Shown here: positions 1-9,802 of the stretch, piece by piece | Layout of the letters: each line of letters starts with the position of its first letter | Numbering within the stretch: the stretch's first letter is position 1 | Assembly: GCA_021810705.1 (NCBI GenBank) | Contig: JAJZID010000002.1 | Span: forward strand, 1 to 43,682 | Direction of reading: 5' to 3' | DNA: 43,682 nucleotides | From: Actinomycetes bacterium | Lineage (GTDB): Bacteria; Actinomycetota; Thermoleophilia; Solirubrobacterales; Solirubrobacteraceae | Position numbers and translations under genes: made by a program | The notes under the pieces: generated by a model | Database searches by the model: none | What the model was told of the DNA's origin: nothing | Seen by the model: the letters and a program-made list of their open reading frames with translations, nothing else

Positions 1-403
1 CAAAATGACGCAGCGCCTCCACCTCCGAAGCCGTACCCGCCCCCGCAACAAACGGCAAACCACACGCGCATGCAGCCCGGATCACCTCAAAGTTGCTGCC
101 CGGCGCCAACGCAAGCTGCGCGCCCGCCACCCTCGCCTGCTCAAGCTGACCGACCGAAAGCACCGTGCCCGCAGCAACAAACAAACCGTCAAGCACCGAA
201 AGCGCCCTGATCGCCTCAACAGCCGCCCGCGTCCGGAACGTGACCTCAACACAATCGATCCCACCCCGCATCAACGCCCGCGCCGTGGCAACCGCCTGCT
301 CCACATCATCAAAGCTCACCAACGGCAGGATGCGAACAGCACCAAGCCGCCCCCAAACCCCCGCCCAACCCGCATCCACACACCCAACCGCCCGCTCACC
401 CAT
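1..403 (-). CDS. eda: KDPG/KHG-type aldolase (2-keto-3-deoxy-6-phosphogluconate aldolase family), 3' end truncated by window edge
   Basis: Reverse-strand translation MGERAVGC...GAVRILPLVSFDDVEQAVATARALMRGGIDCVEVTFRTRAAVEAIRAL..FVAAGTVLSVGQLEQARVAGAQLALAPGSNFEVIRAAC; matches the KDPG aldolase pattern (VEVTFRT, GAGTVL-like, SPG-like). Not in the ORF track because its stop lies outside the window. Start ATG 403-401 overlaps the upstream GMC stop. Confidence 0.85.
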   Translation of the reverse strand, partial: MGERAVGCVDAGWAGVWGRLGAVRILPLVSFDDVEQAVATARALMRGGIDCVEVTFRTRAAVEAIRALSVLDGLFVAAGTVLSVGQLEQARVAGAQLALAPGSNFEVIRAACACGLPFVAGAGTASEVEALRHF

Positions 404-1955
404 CAAACACACCACCACCAACAACCCGCAAAACATTCGCCGCAATCGTCAACGCCGGATTCAAACCCGCCGAGGACGGAAACCCCGAACTATCAAGCAA
501 CCACAAATTCCCAACATCATGCGCACGACAACCACGATCGATCACACTCCTCCCAGGATCCTCACCCATCACCGCAGTACCACACATATGCGAGTTGGTC
601 TCAATACCCATCCGCTCAGTCAAAATCAACGGATAACCAGCACGCCTCATCGTGCGGGTGACGCGCCTGAGCAGTTCAGCGTGGGAACTCAGGTTGTTGG
701 ACGTCCAGTCCACCCAGATCTTCCCGTTGCGGTCAAGCCGGACGCGGTTCTCGGGCTTGGGGACATCTTCAGTGGTCAGGTACAGGTCTACGCTGTGGTT
801 CGCGATGTATTTGAGCGCCGCGTCCGGCGCCCATGGCCGGGCTTCCTTGAGCATCGGAGCCTTCAGCTTGCCGAGCATCTGCACATTCCCAAGCGGGAAT
901 TCCCGATCACTGCCCAGGTACCAGTCGTTGATGCCAAGGGTCTTCTGGAACTGGACGTGGTTGGTGCGCCGTGGATCCACAGCCATGAAGAATGTGCTCG
1001 CGTGCACCATGTAGTTGGTGCCGACCAACCCCGATGAGTTTGCAAGGCCGTCCGGGTGCTTTGCGGAGCCGGAGCGCAGCAGCAGCGCGGTTGAGTTCGC
1101 CGCGCCGGCGGCAAGGATGAAGCGCTCGGCACGGATCCTGAGCTCCCGCCCATCGCGTACCGCCTCCAGCTCCGTGACCATTCGACCATCTGGGGTTGTG
1201 CTGATGCGCTTGACGAGCGTGCGCGTGATCAGCTTGACGGTTGGGCTCTCGAGCGCCGGTGTGATGGCGCGGGTCTCGGCATCGTTTTTGGCGCCAAGTC
1301 TGCACGGGTACCCGTCGCAGGTCTGGCAACGGATGCAGCGCCCGTCGGGACGCAGGTCGACACCCATCGGCATATGAAACGGGTGAAGCCCCTGCGCGCT
1401 CAGCGAGTCGGCAAGTGCCACCAGATCAGGCTCGTGCTCAAGCTCGGGGTATGGCGCGTCGGCTGATCTCCAGGGAGCTGTGGGGTCGCCTTCGCCGTTG
1501 CCGTGGACGCCGTACAGCTTCTCGGCCTGGCAGTAGTAGGGTTCGATTTCGCTGTACTCAAACGGCCATGCGGGAGATATCCCATCCGGGTGCCGGATGG
1601 CGCGAAAGTCCTCGACACGAAAGCGTGGCAGACAGGCCCCATACACCTTCGTGTTGCCACCCACCCAGTAATGCACTCCCGGCAGGAAGGGCTTGCCCGT
1701 GCGTCCGTCATACCAGAGCTCGGCGTTCTTGTAGCGCTTCTCCGCAAAGACAGCCGTCGCAGACCAGTTCTGCTCCTCACGGGGAAGGAAGTCACCACGT
1801 TCGATGACGAGCACCCGGCGGCCGGTGTCTCTGAGTGCGAACGCTGAGGTTGCTCCACCCATCCCCGAGCCGATGATCGCTATGTCGCAGTCGATGTGGT
1901 CGCTGTCCAGCGAACCGACGACCGGCGGCTGGTCACTGCCGAATGGGTCGATCAT
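396..1955 (-). CDS. GMC-family FAD-dependent oxidoreductase
   Basis: 519 aa; N-terminal FAD motif IAIIGSGMGGATSAFAL, C-terminal HMCGTAVMGEDPGRSVID and LNPALTIAANVLR typical of GMC_oxred_C. Confidence 0.9.
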   Translation of the reverse strand: MIDPFGSDQPPVVGSLDSDHIDCDIAIIGSGMGGATSAFALRDTGRRVLVIERGDFLPREEQNWSATAVFAEKRYKNAELWYDGRTGKPFLPGVHYWVGGNTKVYGACLPRFRVEDFRAIRHPDGISPAWPFEYSEIEPYYCQAEKLYGVHGNGEGDPTAPWRSADAPYPELEHEPDLVALADSLSAQGLHPFHMPMGVDLRPDGRCIRCQTCDGYPCRLGAKNDAETRAITPALESPTVKLITRTLVKRISTTPDGRMVTELEAVRDGRELRIRAERFILAAGAANSTALLLRSGSAKHPDGLANSSGLVGTNYMVHASTFFMAVDPRRTNHVQFQKTLGINDWYLGSDREFPLGNVQMLGKLKAPMLKEARPWAPDAALKYIANHSVDLYLTTEDVPKPENRVRLDRNGKIWVDWTSNNLSSHAELLRRVTRTMRRAGYPLILTERMGIETNSHMCGTAVMGEDPGRSVIDRGCRAHDVGNLWLLDSSGFPSSAGLNPALTIAANVLRVVGGGVFDG

Positions 1956-3148
1956 CGCGGGCCCACCGCCACCGCTCGCGTCCAGGGCAACCTGAGAGTC
2001 TCCGCAACCATTGCGAGGCCGTCCAAGAGAAAATAGTCACCCCACATGACCGACTCGTCGACCCCGAGTCCCTTTGCCTCGTGGTAGGTGCCGTGCTTGA
2101 GGATCCCTTCCCACTCCTCGTGCTCGCCAGCGAGGAAGTCGGGGGCCAGGAGGCGGAGCTGGATGCGCAGGGCATACTGGCCATAGCTGATCGCCCTGGC
2201 GCTGTCCTGTATCAGACAGGCGAGCTGCCAGATGCCGGCGGCTGCAATCGCAGCGGCGGAGCTTTCGAAGGGTCGGGGCGGCTCGGGCTCCTCCCAGTCG
2301 TTGGGTGCTATGAGCCGCTCGCCGGTCCGCTCGATGTAGAAGTCCGCGCAGGCGGCGGCGGTGGCGAGAAACCGTCGATCGCCGGTGAAGCGATATGCGG
2401 TCCCAAACCCGTAGATCGCCCAGGCCTGTCCGCGCGCCCACGAGCCATCGTCTCGCCAGCCCTGCTGCGTCGTCTGCCTGAGAAACTGGCCAGAATCGAG
2501 GGCGAAGATGCCCTCGTGGCTCGTGCTGCCATCGCCACGTACCAGGTGGCGCCGCGTGGTCAGGCAGTGTTCATGGGCGATGCGGGCAAGATCGTTGTCG
2601 CCTGTGCGTGACGCCGCATAGAAGATGACCCCCACGTTCATCATGATGTCGATGAAGAGACTGTCGGCAGCCAGGAAGCTGCGGAGGTACCTGCCCTTTT
2701 CGTTGAAGCGCAGCGCGAGTGTCCTTCCCGCCGCGACGACCACGGCGTCCAGCCTGGGATCTCCGTCGCTATCGAACCACCGCTTCCAGCTTGACCAGAA
2801 CAGGAATCCGAGATCGTGAACTTCTCGGTCGGTCTTGCGCGGCTCGATCAGGGTGCTGTAGCGCTCGGCCTGGGCACGCAGCTCGGGGTCGCCTGTGCGC
2901 TCCGCCAGCAGCCAGAGCTCGCCCGCGAGAAAGCCTTCACACCAGTTGGTCCAGGCATCTCCTTGAACCGACCATTGGCCGCCGGTGGTGTAAAGCGGGA
3001 ATCGATCGGGGTGCTGGTGGATGAGTGAGCGGACCTTGGTCTCTGCGACATTCCAGGCGTTCTCTGCTGCCGCGACGTAGCCGTCTGGGGGCTCGACGCG
3101 GGTGGGCGCGACGAGCGGCAGCGCCGCCGCGAGCACCGGGTAGTTCAT
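1952..3148 (-). CDS. GH88-like (unsaturated glucuronyl hydrolase family) protein
   Basis: WARGQAWAIYGF motif, (alpha/alpha)6-barrel-like spacing, ..MNVGVIFYAA, HGTYHEAKGLGVDESVMWGDYFLLDGL. ATG at 3148 overlaps the ALDH stop (ATGA); the ORF track start at 3175 is probably too long. Confidence 0.82.
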   Translation of the reverse strand: MNYPVLAAALPLVAPTRVEPPDGYVAAAENAWNVAETKVRSLIHQHPDRFPLYTTGGQWSVQGDAWTNWCEGFLAGELWLLAERTGDPELRAQAERYSTLIEPRKTDREVHDLGFLFWSSWKRWFDSDGDPRLDAVVVAAGRTLALRFNEKGRYLRSFLAADSLFIDIMMNVGVIFYAASRTGDNDLARIAHEHCLTTRRHLVRGDGSTSHEGIFALDSGQFLRQTTQQGWRDDGSWARGQAWAIYGFGTAYRFTGDRRFLATAAACADFYIERTGERLIAPNDWEEPEPPRPFESSAAAIAAAGIWQLACLIQDSARAISYGQYALRIQLRLLAPDFLAGEHEEWEGILKHGTYHEAKGLGVDESVMWGDYFLLDGLAMVAETLRLPWTRAVAVGPR

Positions 3149-4638
3149 CCGTCCCGCCGCCCGACCGTCGACCACGGTGACCGCCAGCCACTGTGGATCT
3201 GGATGGTCTTCGTCTCCGTGAACGCGGCGACCGCCTGTCGCCCGAGTTCACGTCCGACACCGCTCGCACCGAACCCCCCAAACGGCAGCTCTGGGAACCC
3301 ATCGAGCCAGGAGTTGACCCAGATCGTCCCCGCACGGATGTCCTTGGCGGCCCTGAGCGCCTTGTCAAGGTCCTGGGTCCAGATCCCTGCCGACAGCCCA
3401 TACAGCGTCGAGTTCGCCAGTCTGATCGCCTCGTCGAGGCTCTTGAACGTGAGCACCGAGAGCACCGGCCCGAAGATCTCTTCGCGGGCTATCTGCATGT
3501 CCGGCTGCACCGAGCTGAACACGGTTGGCTCAAAGAAGCAGCCCTGCTCGGTCTGAAGCCTCGACCCGCCAACCAGCGTCGACGCACCGGCGGCCCGGCC
3601 GTCTTCGACCAGCGCCTCGATCTTGCGAAGCTGGGCCTCGCTGGCGATCGCGCCGACCTGCGTTGCCGGATCAAGTGGATCGCCCACGACCACCTGCTCC
3701 ATCTGCTCGGCGATGCGCGCCAGCACCGCCTGGGACACACCCTCCTCCACCAACAGCCTGCTGCCGGCGTTGCAGCACTCACCCTGATTGAAGAGCGCGC
3801 CGTATACGACCGCGTCGGCCGCGCGCTCGAGGTCGGCATCCGCGCAGATGATCTGCGGGTTCTTGCCGCCGAGCTCAAGCTCGACACGCTTGAGGTCACC
3901 ACCGGCGTCGCGTGCGATGACACGCCCAACGGCAGTCGAGCCAGTGAAGGAGATCATGTCAACACCCGGATGCCGGCACAGCGCGGCCCCAGGTGTGCCA
4001 TCGCCGGTTATCACGTTCACGACCCCGTCAGGCAGTCCGGCCTCACGCAGCAACGAACCGAGATGGATGGTCGTTCCGCACGTCAGATCGCTGGGCTTAA
4101 CCACGGCCGTGCAGCCAACCGCAAGCGCGAAGGGCAGCTTCTGGCTGATGATCAGGACCGGAAAGTTCCAGGGCGTGATCATCGCCACAACCCCAACCGG
4201 CTCGTTTACAACGATCCCAAGAACATTTGCCCCAAGGGCGTTGTGAGCATCACCGTATGTGTGTCGTGCGACGGTCGCTGCATATTCCCATAGACCAGCG
4301 GTGCCATCGACCTCTCCGAGTGCTTGTGCGATCGGCTTTCCACTCTCCAGAGCCTCGAGCTCCGCAAGCAGCGTGGCGTCACGCCGGATCAGCTGTCCCA
4401 CCCGGTGAAGCACGCCGGCCCGGTCGGCACCGGACATGTGCGGCCACGGGCCGCTGTCAAAAGCGTCCCGCGCCGCGCTCACGGCGCGGTCCACGTCCTC
4501 AGCGGTCGCCTGCGGGTAGGAGGCGACAATCTCACCGTCACCAGGGCTCTCGCGGACAAAGCGCGCGCCGTCGGTCGCCTCGCTGTCGCGGCCACCGATG
4601 ATCATCCGGCGTTCCGCCGGTCTCTGCACCGCTGTCAT
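3145..4638 (-). CDS. NAD(P)-dependent aldehyde dehydrogenase
   Basis: 497 aa; ITPWNFP, FTGSTAVGR, ELGGKNPQI, catalytic GECCNAGSR, EEIFGPVL. Confidence 0.95.
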   Translation of the reverse strand: MTAVQRPAERRMIIGGRDSEATDGARFVRESPGDGEIVASYPQATAEDVDRAVSAARDAFDSGPWPHMSGADRAGVLHRVGQLIRRDATLLAELEALESGKPIAQALGEVDGTAGLWEYAATVARHTYGDAHNALGANVLGIVVNEPVGVVAMITPWNFPVLIISQKLPFALAVGCTAVVKPSDLTCGTTIHLGSLLREAGLPDGVVNVITGDGTPGAALCRHPGVDMISFTGSTAVGRVIARDAGGDLKRVELELGGKNPQIICADADLERAADAVVYGALFNQGECCNAGSRLLVEEGVSQAVLARIAEQMEQVVVGDPLDPATQVGAIASEAQLRKIEALVEDGRAAGASTLVGGSRLQTEQGCFFEPTVFSSVQPDMQIAREEIFGPVLSVLTFKSLDEAIRLANSTLYGLSAGIWTQDLDKALRAAKDIRAGTIWVNSWLDGFPELPFGGFGASGVGRELGRQAVAAFTETKTIQIHSGWRSPWSTVGRRDG

Positions 4639-4677
4639 GGCTGTTCTCTCCTCATCATGGTTACCTCCACGGTGGCG

Positions 4678-5478
4678 TCAGTCCCCACCGAAGCTTGGTT
4701 CGCGACGCTCACGGAATGCGGCGACACCCTCCGCGAGGTCCGCGGTCGATGCGGTTAGACCGCCGGCCAACGCCTCAAGCAGCGCTGTTGGGCCACCCAC
4801 CGCGGCACTGTCGATCAGTTGCTTGGCAAGCTGGACGGCCACGGGGGCACGGCTGGTCAGTGCGGCCAGCAGCTGCTCGAGCTCCGCCTCCAACGCGGCG
4901 GCCGGGGCCACTCGCGTGAGCAGCCCCCAGTCAAGCGCCGTCTGGGCGTCCAGGTGGCGTCCGGCGAGAATCACCTCCTTGGCGCGCGCGGGACCGACCA
5001 GCGCTGTCAGCCGTCCAGTCCCTCCCCATCCGGGCACGGTGCCGAGGCCTGCTTCCGGGAGCCCCAGGCGCACATTCTCGGCGGCGATCCGAAAGTCGCA
5101 AGCTAAAGCAAGTTCGAGGCCGCCACCAAAGGCATGTCCGGCCAACACGGCGACGCTCGGCTGGTGCAGTTGCGCCAGCGTGTCGAAGATCTCGTGGCCG
5201 CGTCTGGTCCAGTCGCGCCACATCGCCGTGGGAGCGAGACCGGCAAACCGTTCAATGTCCGCACCAACACAGAATGCCTTGGATTGTGCAGCGCGCACGA
5301 CGACGGCCTCGGTGCTCGTGGTCTGGATCGTGATCAGTGCGGTGCGCAACTGCTCGAGCATCTCGGGTGTGAGCGCGTTGAGCTTCGCTGGCCGGCTGAG
5401 CGTGATCGTCGCGATGTGCCGCTCCGGGTCGACGGAGAGCTCCACCTCACCAACGCCGCTTGGCGTCCTGTCACTCAT
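4678..5478 (-). CDS. enoyl-CoA hydratase/isomerase family protein
   Basis: 266 aa; AKFNALT-like AKLNALTPEM, oxyanion-hole AFGGGLELALACDFRIAAE, GLPEAGLGTVPGWGGTGRL. Confidence 0.93.
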   Translation of the reverse strand: MSDRTPSGVGEVELSVDPERHIATITLSRPAKLNALTPEMLEQLRTALITIQTTSTEAVVVRAAQSKAFCVGADIERFAGLAPTAMWRDWTRRGHEIFDTLAQLHQPSVAVLAGHAFGGGLELALACDFRIAAENVRLGLPEAGLGTVPGWGGTGRLTALVGPARAKEVILAGRHLDAQTALDWGLLTRVAPAAALEAELEQLLAALTSRAPVAVQLAKQLIDSAAVGGPTALLEALAGGLTASTADLAEGVAAFRERREPSFGGD

Positions 5479-7094
5479 CTGGCCGCACCGCCGCTCGCCG
5501 CAGCCAGTGATCCGTGAAGTACGTGGTGCGCGCCCTTCTCACCGATCATGGTGGACGCGGCTGAGGTGTTGCCGCTGATCAGCTTGGGCATGATGGACGC
5601 GTCGATCACGCGCAGACCGTCGAGTCCGTGCACGCGGAGATCTGTGTCTACCACGGCGAGCTCGTCGCTTCCCATCTTGCAGGTGCCGACCGGGTGGTAG
5701 TCGGTCTTAGCCCACCTGCGGATGTATGCGCGGATCTCCTCCTCGGTCTGCACGCTTGCACCCGGCATGTGCTCGCTGAGGACGAACGGCTTCAGCGCTT
5801 CGGAGCTCAGCAGTCTGCGGCCCCATTGGAAGGCGGCGAGCGAAATCCTCCAGTCGTACGGGTCGGCCAGGAAATTCGGGTTTATGACCGGCATGTCCGC
5901 AGGGTTGCTCGACCGTAGCGTCACCTCGCCGATGCTCCGCGGCCGCAGATGGCAGGTGTTGATCGTCATGCCGTGCCCCTTGACTCGCTGACGGCCGTGG
6001 TCAATGACAAATGCCGGTAGACAATGGATCTGGATGTCCGGCGTCTCAACTTCGGCGCTGCTCTTCAAAAACGCCCCGGCCTCGCAGACGCATGCGGTCA
6101 GTGGGCCGTTCTTGAACATCAGGTACTCCAGCGTGTAGAGCGCTGCCCGGTCGGGCCGGTCGGACTCATTGAAGCTGACGGGCGTCGTGTGCGCCGTCAG
6201 GTACACGTCCATATGATCCTGCAGGTTCTTGCCCACGCCGGGCAGATCGTGGACCACGCGTACTCCCAGCGCCCCCAGTTCATCCGCAGGACCGATACCC
6301 GATAGCAGCAGAAGCCTCGGCGAGTTGATCGCTCCAGAGGAGAGAATCACCTCCCGTCGCGCGCTTGCCTTCGTGGCCCTGCCTCGATGCAGATACTCCA
6401 CGCCCCTGGCAACACCGCCGCTCACCTGGATGCGCGTCGCAAGCGAGTTCGTGTGGATCGTGAGGTTGGGCCGCCCACGTGCGGGCCGCAGGTAGGCGGT
6501 GGCGGCGCTTTCGCGCCGGGCATCGCGCTGGGTGACGTCGTAGAAGCCGACTCCCTCCTGGGTGGCGCCGTTGAAGTCGTGGTTGAAGCTCAGCCCAAGT
6601 TCCTGGTTGGCGCGAACGAAAGCCCTTGTGAGCAGGTTGCACTCGATCTGCTCTGTGACGTTCATCGGTCCGTCATTGCCGTGATAGTCGTCGGCAAGGC
6701 GCTCGTTGTGCTCAGCCTTCCGGAAGAAGGGCAGCACATCGTCGTAACCCCAGCCGGGGTTCCCGGCATCGCGCCAGCCGTCGTAGTCCTGGGCTTGGCC
6801 GCGGATGTAGATCATCGCGTTGATCGAGGTGCTGCCGCCTAGGGTCCTGCCCTGCGGATACCACATTCTGCGCCCGTCGAGCTGAGCCTGAGGCGCCGTC
6901 TCAAACCCCCAGTTCACGCTTGGACTGGTGAGCTTGGTGAAGCCAACTGGGACATGGATCAGCGGCGAGAGATCCCGTCCACCAGCCTCGAGCAGCAGGA
7001 CGCGCGTGGAGGAATCCTCGGAGAGTCGGTTGGCGACCGCGCACCCAGCCGCTCCGGCGCCAACAACGATGTAGTCAAACTCGGAACCATTCAT
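5475..7094 (-). CDS. GMC-family oxidoreductase, choline/alcohol dehydrogenase-like
   Basis: FDYIVVGAGAAGCAVANRLSEDSSTRVLLLEAGG, WYPQGRTLGGSTSINAMIYIRG, YHPVGTCKMG, VIDASIMPKLISGNTSAASTMIGEKGA. Start probably ATG 7094 (MNGSEFDY), not the ORF-track start at 7130. Confidence 0.93.
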   Translation of the reverse strand: MNGSEFDYIVVGAGAAGCAVANRLSEDSSTRVLLLEAGGRDLSPLIHVPVGFTKLTSPSVNWGFETAPQAQLDGRRMWYPQGRTLGGSTSINAMIYIRGQAQDYDGWRDAGNPGWGYDDVLPFFRKAEHNERLADDYHGNDGPMNVTEQIECNLLTRAFVRANQELGLSFNHDFNGATQEGVGFYDVTQRDARRESAATAYLRPARGRPNLTIHTNSLATRIQVSGGVARGVEYLHRGRATKASARREVILSSGAINSPRLLLLSGIGPADELGALGVRVVHDLPGVGKNLQDHMDVYLTAHTTPVSFNESDRPDRAALYTLEYLMFKNGPLTACVCEAGAFLKSSAEVETPDIQIHCLPAFVIDHGRQRVKGHGMTINTCHLRPRSIGEVTLRSSNPADMPVINPNFLADPYDWRISLAAFQWGRRLLSSEALKPFVLSEHMPGASVQTEEEIRAYIRRWAKTDYHPVGTCKMGSDELAVVDTDLRVHGLDGLRVIDASIMPKLISGNTSAASTMIGEKGAHHVLHGSLAAASGGAAR

Positions 7095-7144
7095 GGTCGC
7101 TGCCTTCTTTTGGTGATACTCACGCCTCACCTGCCGGTGTTGCG

Positions 7145-8758
7145 TCAGGCCTGAACATTTGCATCCGGGCGCCCGGCGTCGGTCAGCTCCAGACCCATCG
7201 GCTCTGGCCTGAACAGGCGCCGATCGCCCTCACGGAGGTTCTCGGCCACTCGCAGCTCAAAGTCAGCGCGCTCCAGCACATCGGCACGCAGATCGATGCC
7301 TGGGAACACCTCGGTGACGGTGACGCCTTCCGGACGCAGTTCCATCACACAGCGATCCGTCACATAGACGACGTGCTGCCCGGTCTCGAGAGCTCGTTTG
7401 CCGGAGAAGCTGATCTCTCTGACCTGTTCGACGAGCTTTGTGTGCCGACCGTCTGTTTGGATCGTGACCTCTTCGTCCCCGACCCGGACGTCGGCACCGC
7501 CGGCGGTGAACATCCCGCTGAACACGATCCTCGGGGCGTTTGCGACTATATCGGCGAATCCGCCGATCCCGGCGGTCACATGACGCCGGCCCGGAAGGTA
7601 GTGAACGTTGACGTTGCCGGCCCGGTCAATCTCCAGAAACGACAGCATCGCATGATGAAATCCCCCACCTTGGAGCAGCGTGAACTGGTCGATGCTTGGC
7701 ATCAGCGCCTGCGGATTGACGGCACAGCCGAACGCCATACCCGTCAACGGCAGTCCGCCGACGGCCCCCTGCTCGATCACCCACGTGATGGCTGCGTCCA
7801 TACCCTCCTCGACGAGGATCCTGGGTATCAACGCCGAGATGCCGAACCCGAGGTTTACGATCTCGTGCGCGCCCAGCTCCATGGCGGCGCGTCGGGCAAT
7901 CACCTTCTCGATAGACCAATGAACGTTCTCCAGCGTGGCGAGCGATCGGCGAATCTGGCCGCTGATCGCTGGGTCGTATGCCGTGCCGGTGGTCTGCAGC
8001 TGGTCGGGGTCGACGACGATCGCGTCCACGAGGATCCCCGGCACGCGCACCGCCTGGGGTGCGAGCGTGCCGCCGGCGGCGACCCTTTTTACCTGGGCGA
8101 TGACAATCCCGCCGTTGTTGTGCGCGGCGTAGGCCTGGTCGAGCGCGCCGAGCACAGAGCCTTCGTCTTCGTAGGAGAGGTTGCCCCACTCGTCAGCCGT
8201 GGTGGCCCGAATGATCGCGACGTCAGGACGGATCGCTTCGTAGAACAGCCACTCATCACCGTCAAGTTCGCGCACGCTGACGATCGCGGCCGGCGTCTGC
8301 GCGTTCATGCGGCCACCCTGTTGGCGCGGATCGACGAAGGTATCCAGACCGATCTTGGTGAAGACCCCAGGCTGGTCGGCGGCACCTGCCCGATGCATCT
8401 GAAAGAGAACTCCTGACGGGAGGTTGTATGCCTCGATCTCACCTGCCTCTATGGCCTGCCAAACCCGCGGCGGCGCCTGCGAGGACGCGCCACTTGGGTA
8501 GGAGCCGGCGACCGTACGGCGCAACAGGCCCGGCTTGACGAGATGGTCGATGCCCGCGATCCCGAACATGTCACCGGCCGCGATCGGGTGCACTGTCGTG
8601 ATGCCCTTGGGCGAGCCGGTGGCCGCGAACCGCTCACCGATCCCGCGCAGCACGGCGTCCGGGCACCCAAGACCTGATGACGAGCTGACGGTGACCAGCG
8701 CGCCGTCGCCGATCAGGGCACCTGCCTCCGGCGCCGTGAGGATTGGGATCATCCGCAT
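7145..8758 (-). CDS. CoA-transferase, family I (fused alpha+beta, propionate/acetate CoA-transferase-like)
   Basis: 537 aa; LGFGISALIPRIL, catalytic-Glu region EQGAVGGLP, GGGFHHAMLSFLEIDRAGNVNVHYLPGRRHVTAGIGGFADI. Confidence 0.9.
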   Translation of the reverse strand: MRMIPILTAPEAGALIGDGALVTVSSSSGLGCPDAVLRGIGERFAATGSPKGITTVHPIAAGDMFGIAGIDHLVKPGLLRRTVAGSYPSGASSQAPPRVWQAIEAGEIEAYNLPSGVLFQMHRAGAADQPGVFTKIGLDTFVDPRQQGGRMNAQTPAAIVSVRELDGDEWLFYEAIRPDVAIIRATTADEWGNLSYEDEGSVLGALDQAYAAHNNGGIVIAQVKRVAAGGTLAPQAVRVPGILVDAIVVDPDQLQTTGTAYDPAISGQIRRSLATLENVHWSIEKVIARRAAMELGAHEIVNLGFGISALIPRILVEEGMDAAITWVIEQGAVGGLPLTGMAFGCAVNPQALMPSIDQFTLLQGGGFHHAMLSFLEIDRAGNVNVHYLPGRRHVTAGIGGFADIVANAPRIVFSGMFTAGGADVRVGDEEVTIQTDGRHTKLVEQVREISFSGKRALETGQHVVYVTDRCVMELRPEGVTVTEVFPGIDLRADVLERADFELRVAENLREGDRRLFRPEPMGLELTDAGRPDANVQA

Positions 8759-8767
8759 TGGCCCTCC

Positions 8768-9802
8768 TTATCCATTGTGCGGTTGTTGGCCTGCGAGCAC
8801 CGCATCAACGGACACGGTGTGGCTGGTCTGCGCAGCTTCCTTGGCAGCCAGCGCCACCGCCAAGGCCTGGAGCCCGGCGTGACCGTCAACTATGGGAACC
8901 CCCTGTCCCCGCACAGCCTCCTGAAAGGCCCTGAGTGTGACCTCATAGAGGTCGTCACGGTCACGGGGTGCTATCTCACGCTCGCCCTTGGCATCACGCA
9001 GGTGCAGTGTTCCCACTGGATCCTGGGTCATCACTCCGCGCGCGATGATCGATCCGTCGGTGCCATGCACCTCCAGGCCAGTGTCTGCATAGCCGACGGT
9101 GAACGCGTCGTGTGTCTGGACCAGAAGGTCCTCCGGGCACCTCATCACCGTCATTACCGCGTCCTCGGCGCTGGCCCCCCAGGAGCCCTGTGAGCATGAG
9201 ATCGCCGACACCTCAAGCGCGCGGACTCCAAGCAGTGCGTGAACGGCGGCCGCGTCGTGGCTGGTGATGTCGAGGATTACGCCTCCCCCACGCTCTGGGT
9301 TGTCGAGCCTCCAGCCCGCAAGCCGGGCGGGCAGCTTAACCGCGTGAAAGACACGGACCGCCAGCGGTCTGCCCACTGCGCCCTCTGCGACGAGCTCGCG
9401 GATCCTTCGGTGGGTGCCGGCCGCAGGCAGGTGATGGTTGGTGGCGAGCACCACGCCGGCCTGGCCGCACGCCGCGATGATCTCCTGAGCGTTCGCGATG
9501 GACATTGCGAGCGGCTTCTCGCAGAGCACATGCTTACCCGCGACAGCGGCCGCGATCGCTTGCTGGGCGTGCAGCTCGTTGGTCGTGGAGATGTAGACGG
9601 CATCAATATCGTCGCGGCCAAGCATCGCGTCCAGGCTGGTGTAGCTCAGGCGGACATCGTTCTCGACCGCAAACCTGGTCCCGCGCTCCGCCGAGCTGCT
9701 GAGCACCGCGAGCGGCTCCTGCCCCACACGGCGCAGTGCCGGGATGATGCGGGTGCTCGCAATGTCGCTGGCGCCGATCAGTCCCCATCTGAGGCCGGTC
9801 AT
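8768..9802 (-). CDS. Gfo/Idh/MocA-family oxidoreductase
   Basis: 344 aa; WGLIGASDIASTRIIPAL, ISTTNELHAQQAIAAAVAGKHVLCEKPLAMS. Confidence 0.95.
   Translation of the reverse strand: MTGLRWGLIGASDIASTRIIPALRRVGQEPLAVLSSSAERGTRFAVENDVRLSYTSLDAMLGRDDIDAVYISTTNELHAQQAIAAAVAGKHVLCEKPLAMSIANAQEIIAACGQAGVVLATNHHLPAAGTHRRIRELVAEGAVGRPLAVRVFHAVKLPARLAGWRLDNPERGGGVILDITSHDAAAVHALLGVRALEVSAISCSQGSWGASAEDAVMTVMRCPEDLLVQTHDAFTVGYADTGLEVHGTDGSIIARGVMTQDPVGTLHLRDAKGEREIAPRDRDDLYEVTLRAFQEAVRGQGVPIVDGHAGLQALAVALAAKEAAQTSHTVSVDAVLAGQQPHNG

Noticed and set aside
5-1037. Plus-strand ORFs of 218 aa and 290 aa rich in Pro/Arg/His/Thr
   Set aside because: Antisense to KDPG aldolase and GMC genes; produced by the local C-rich skew, not protein-like.
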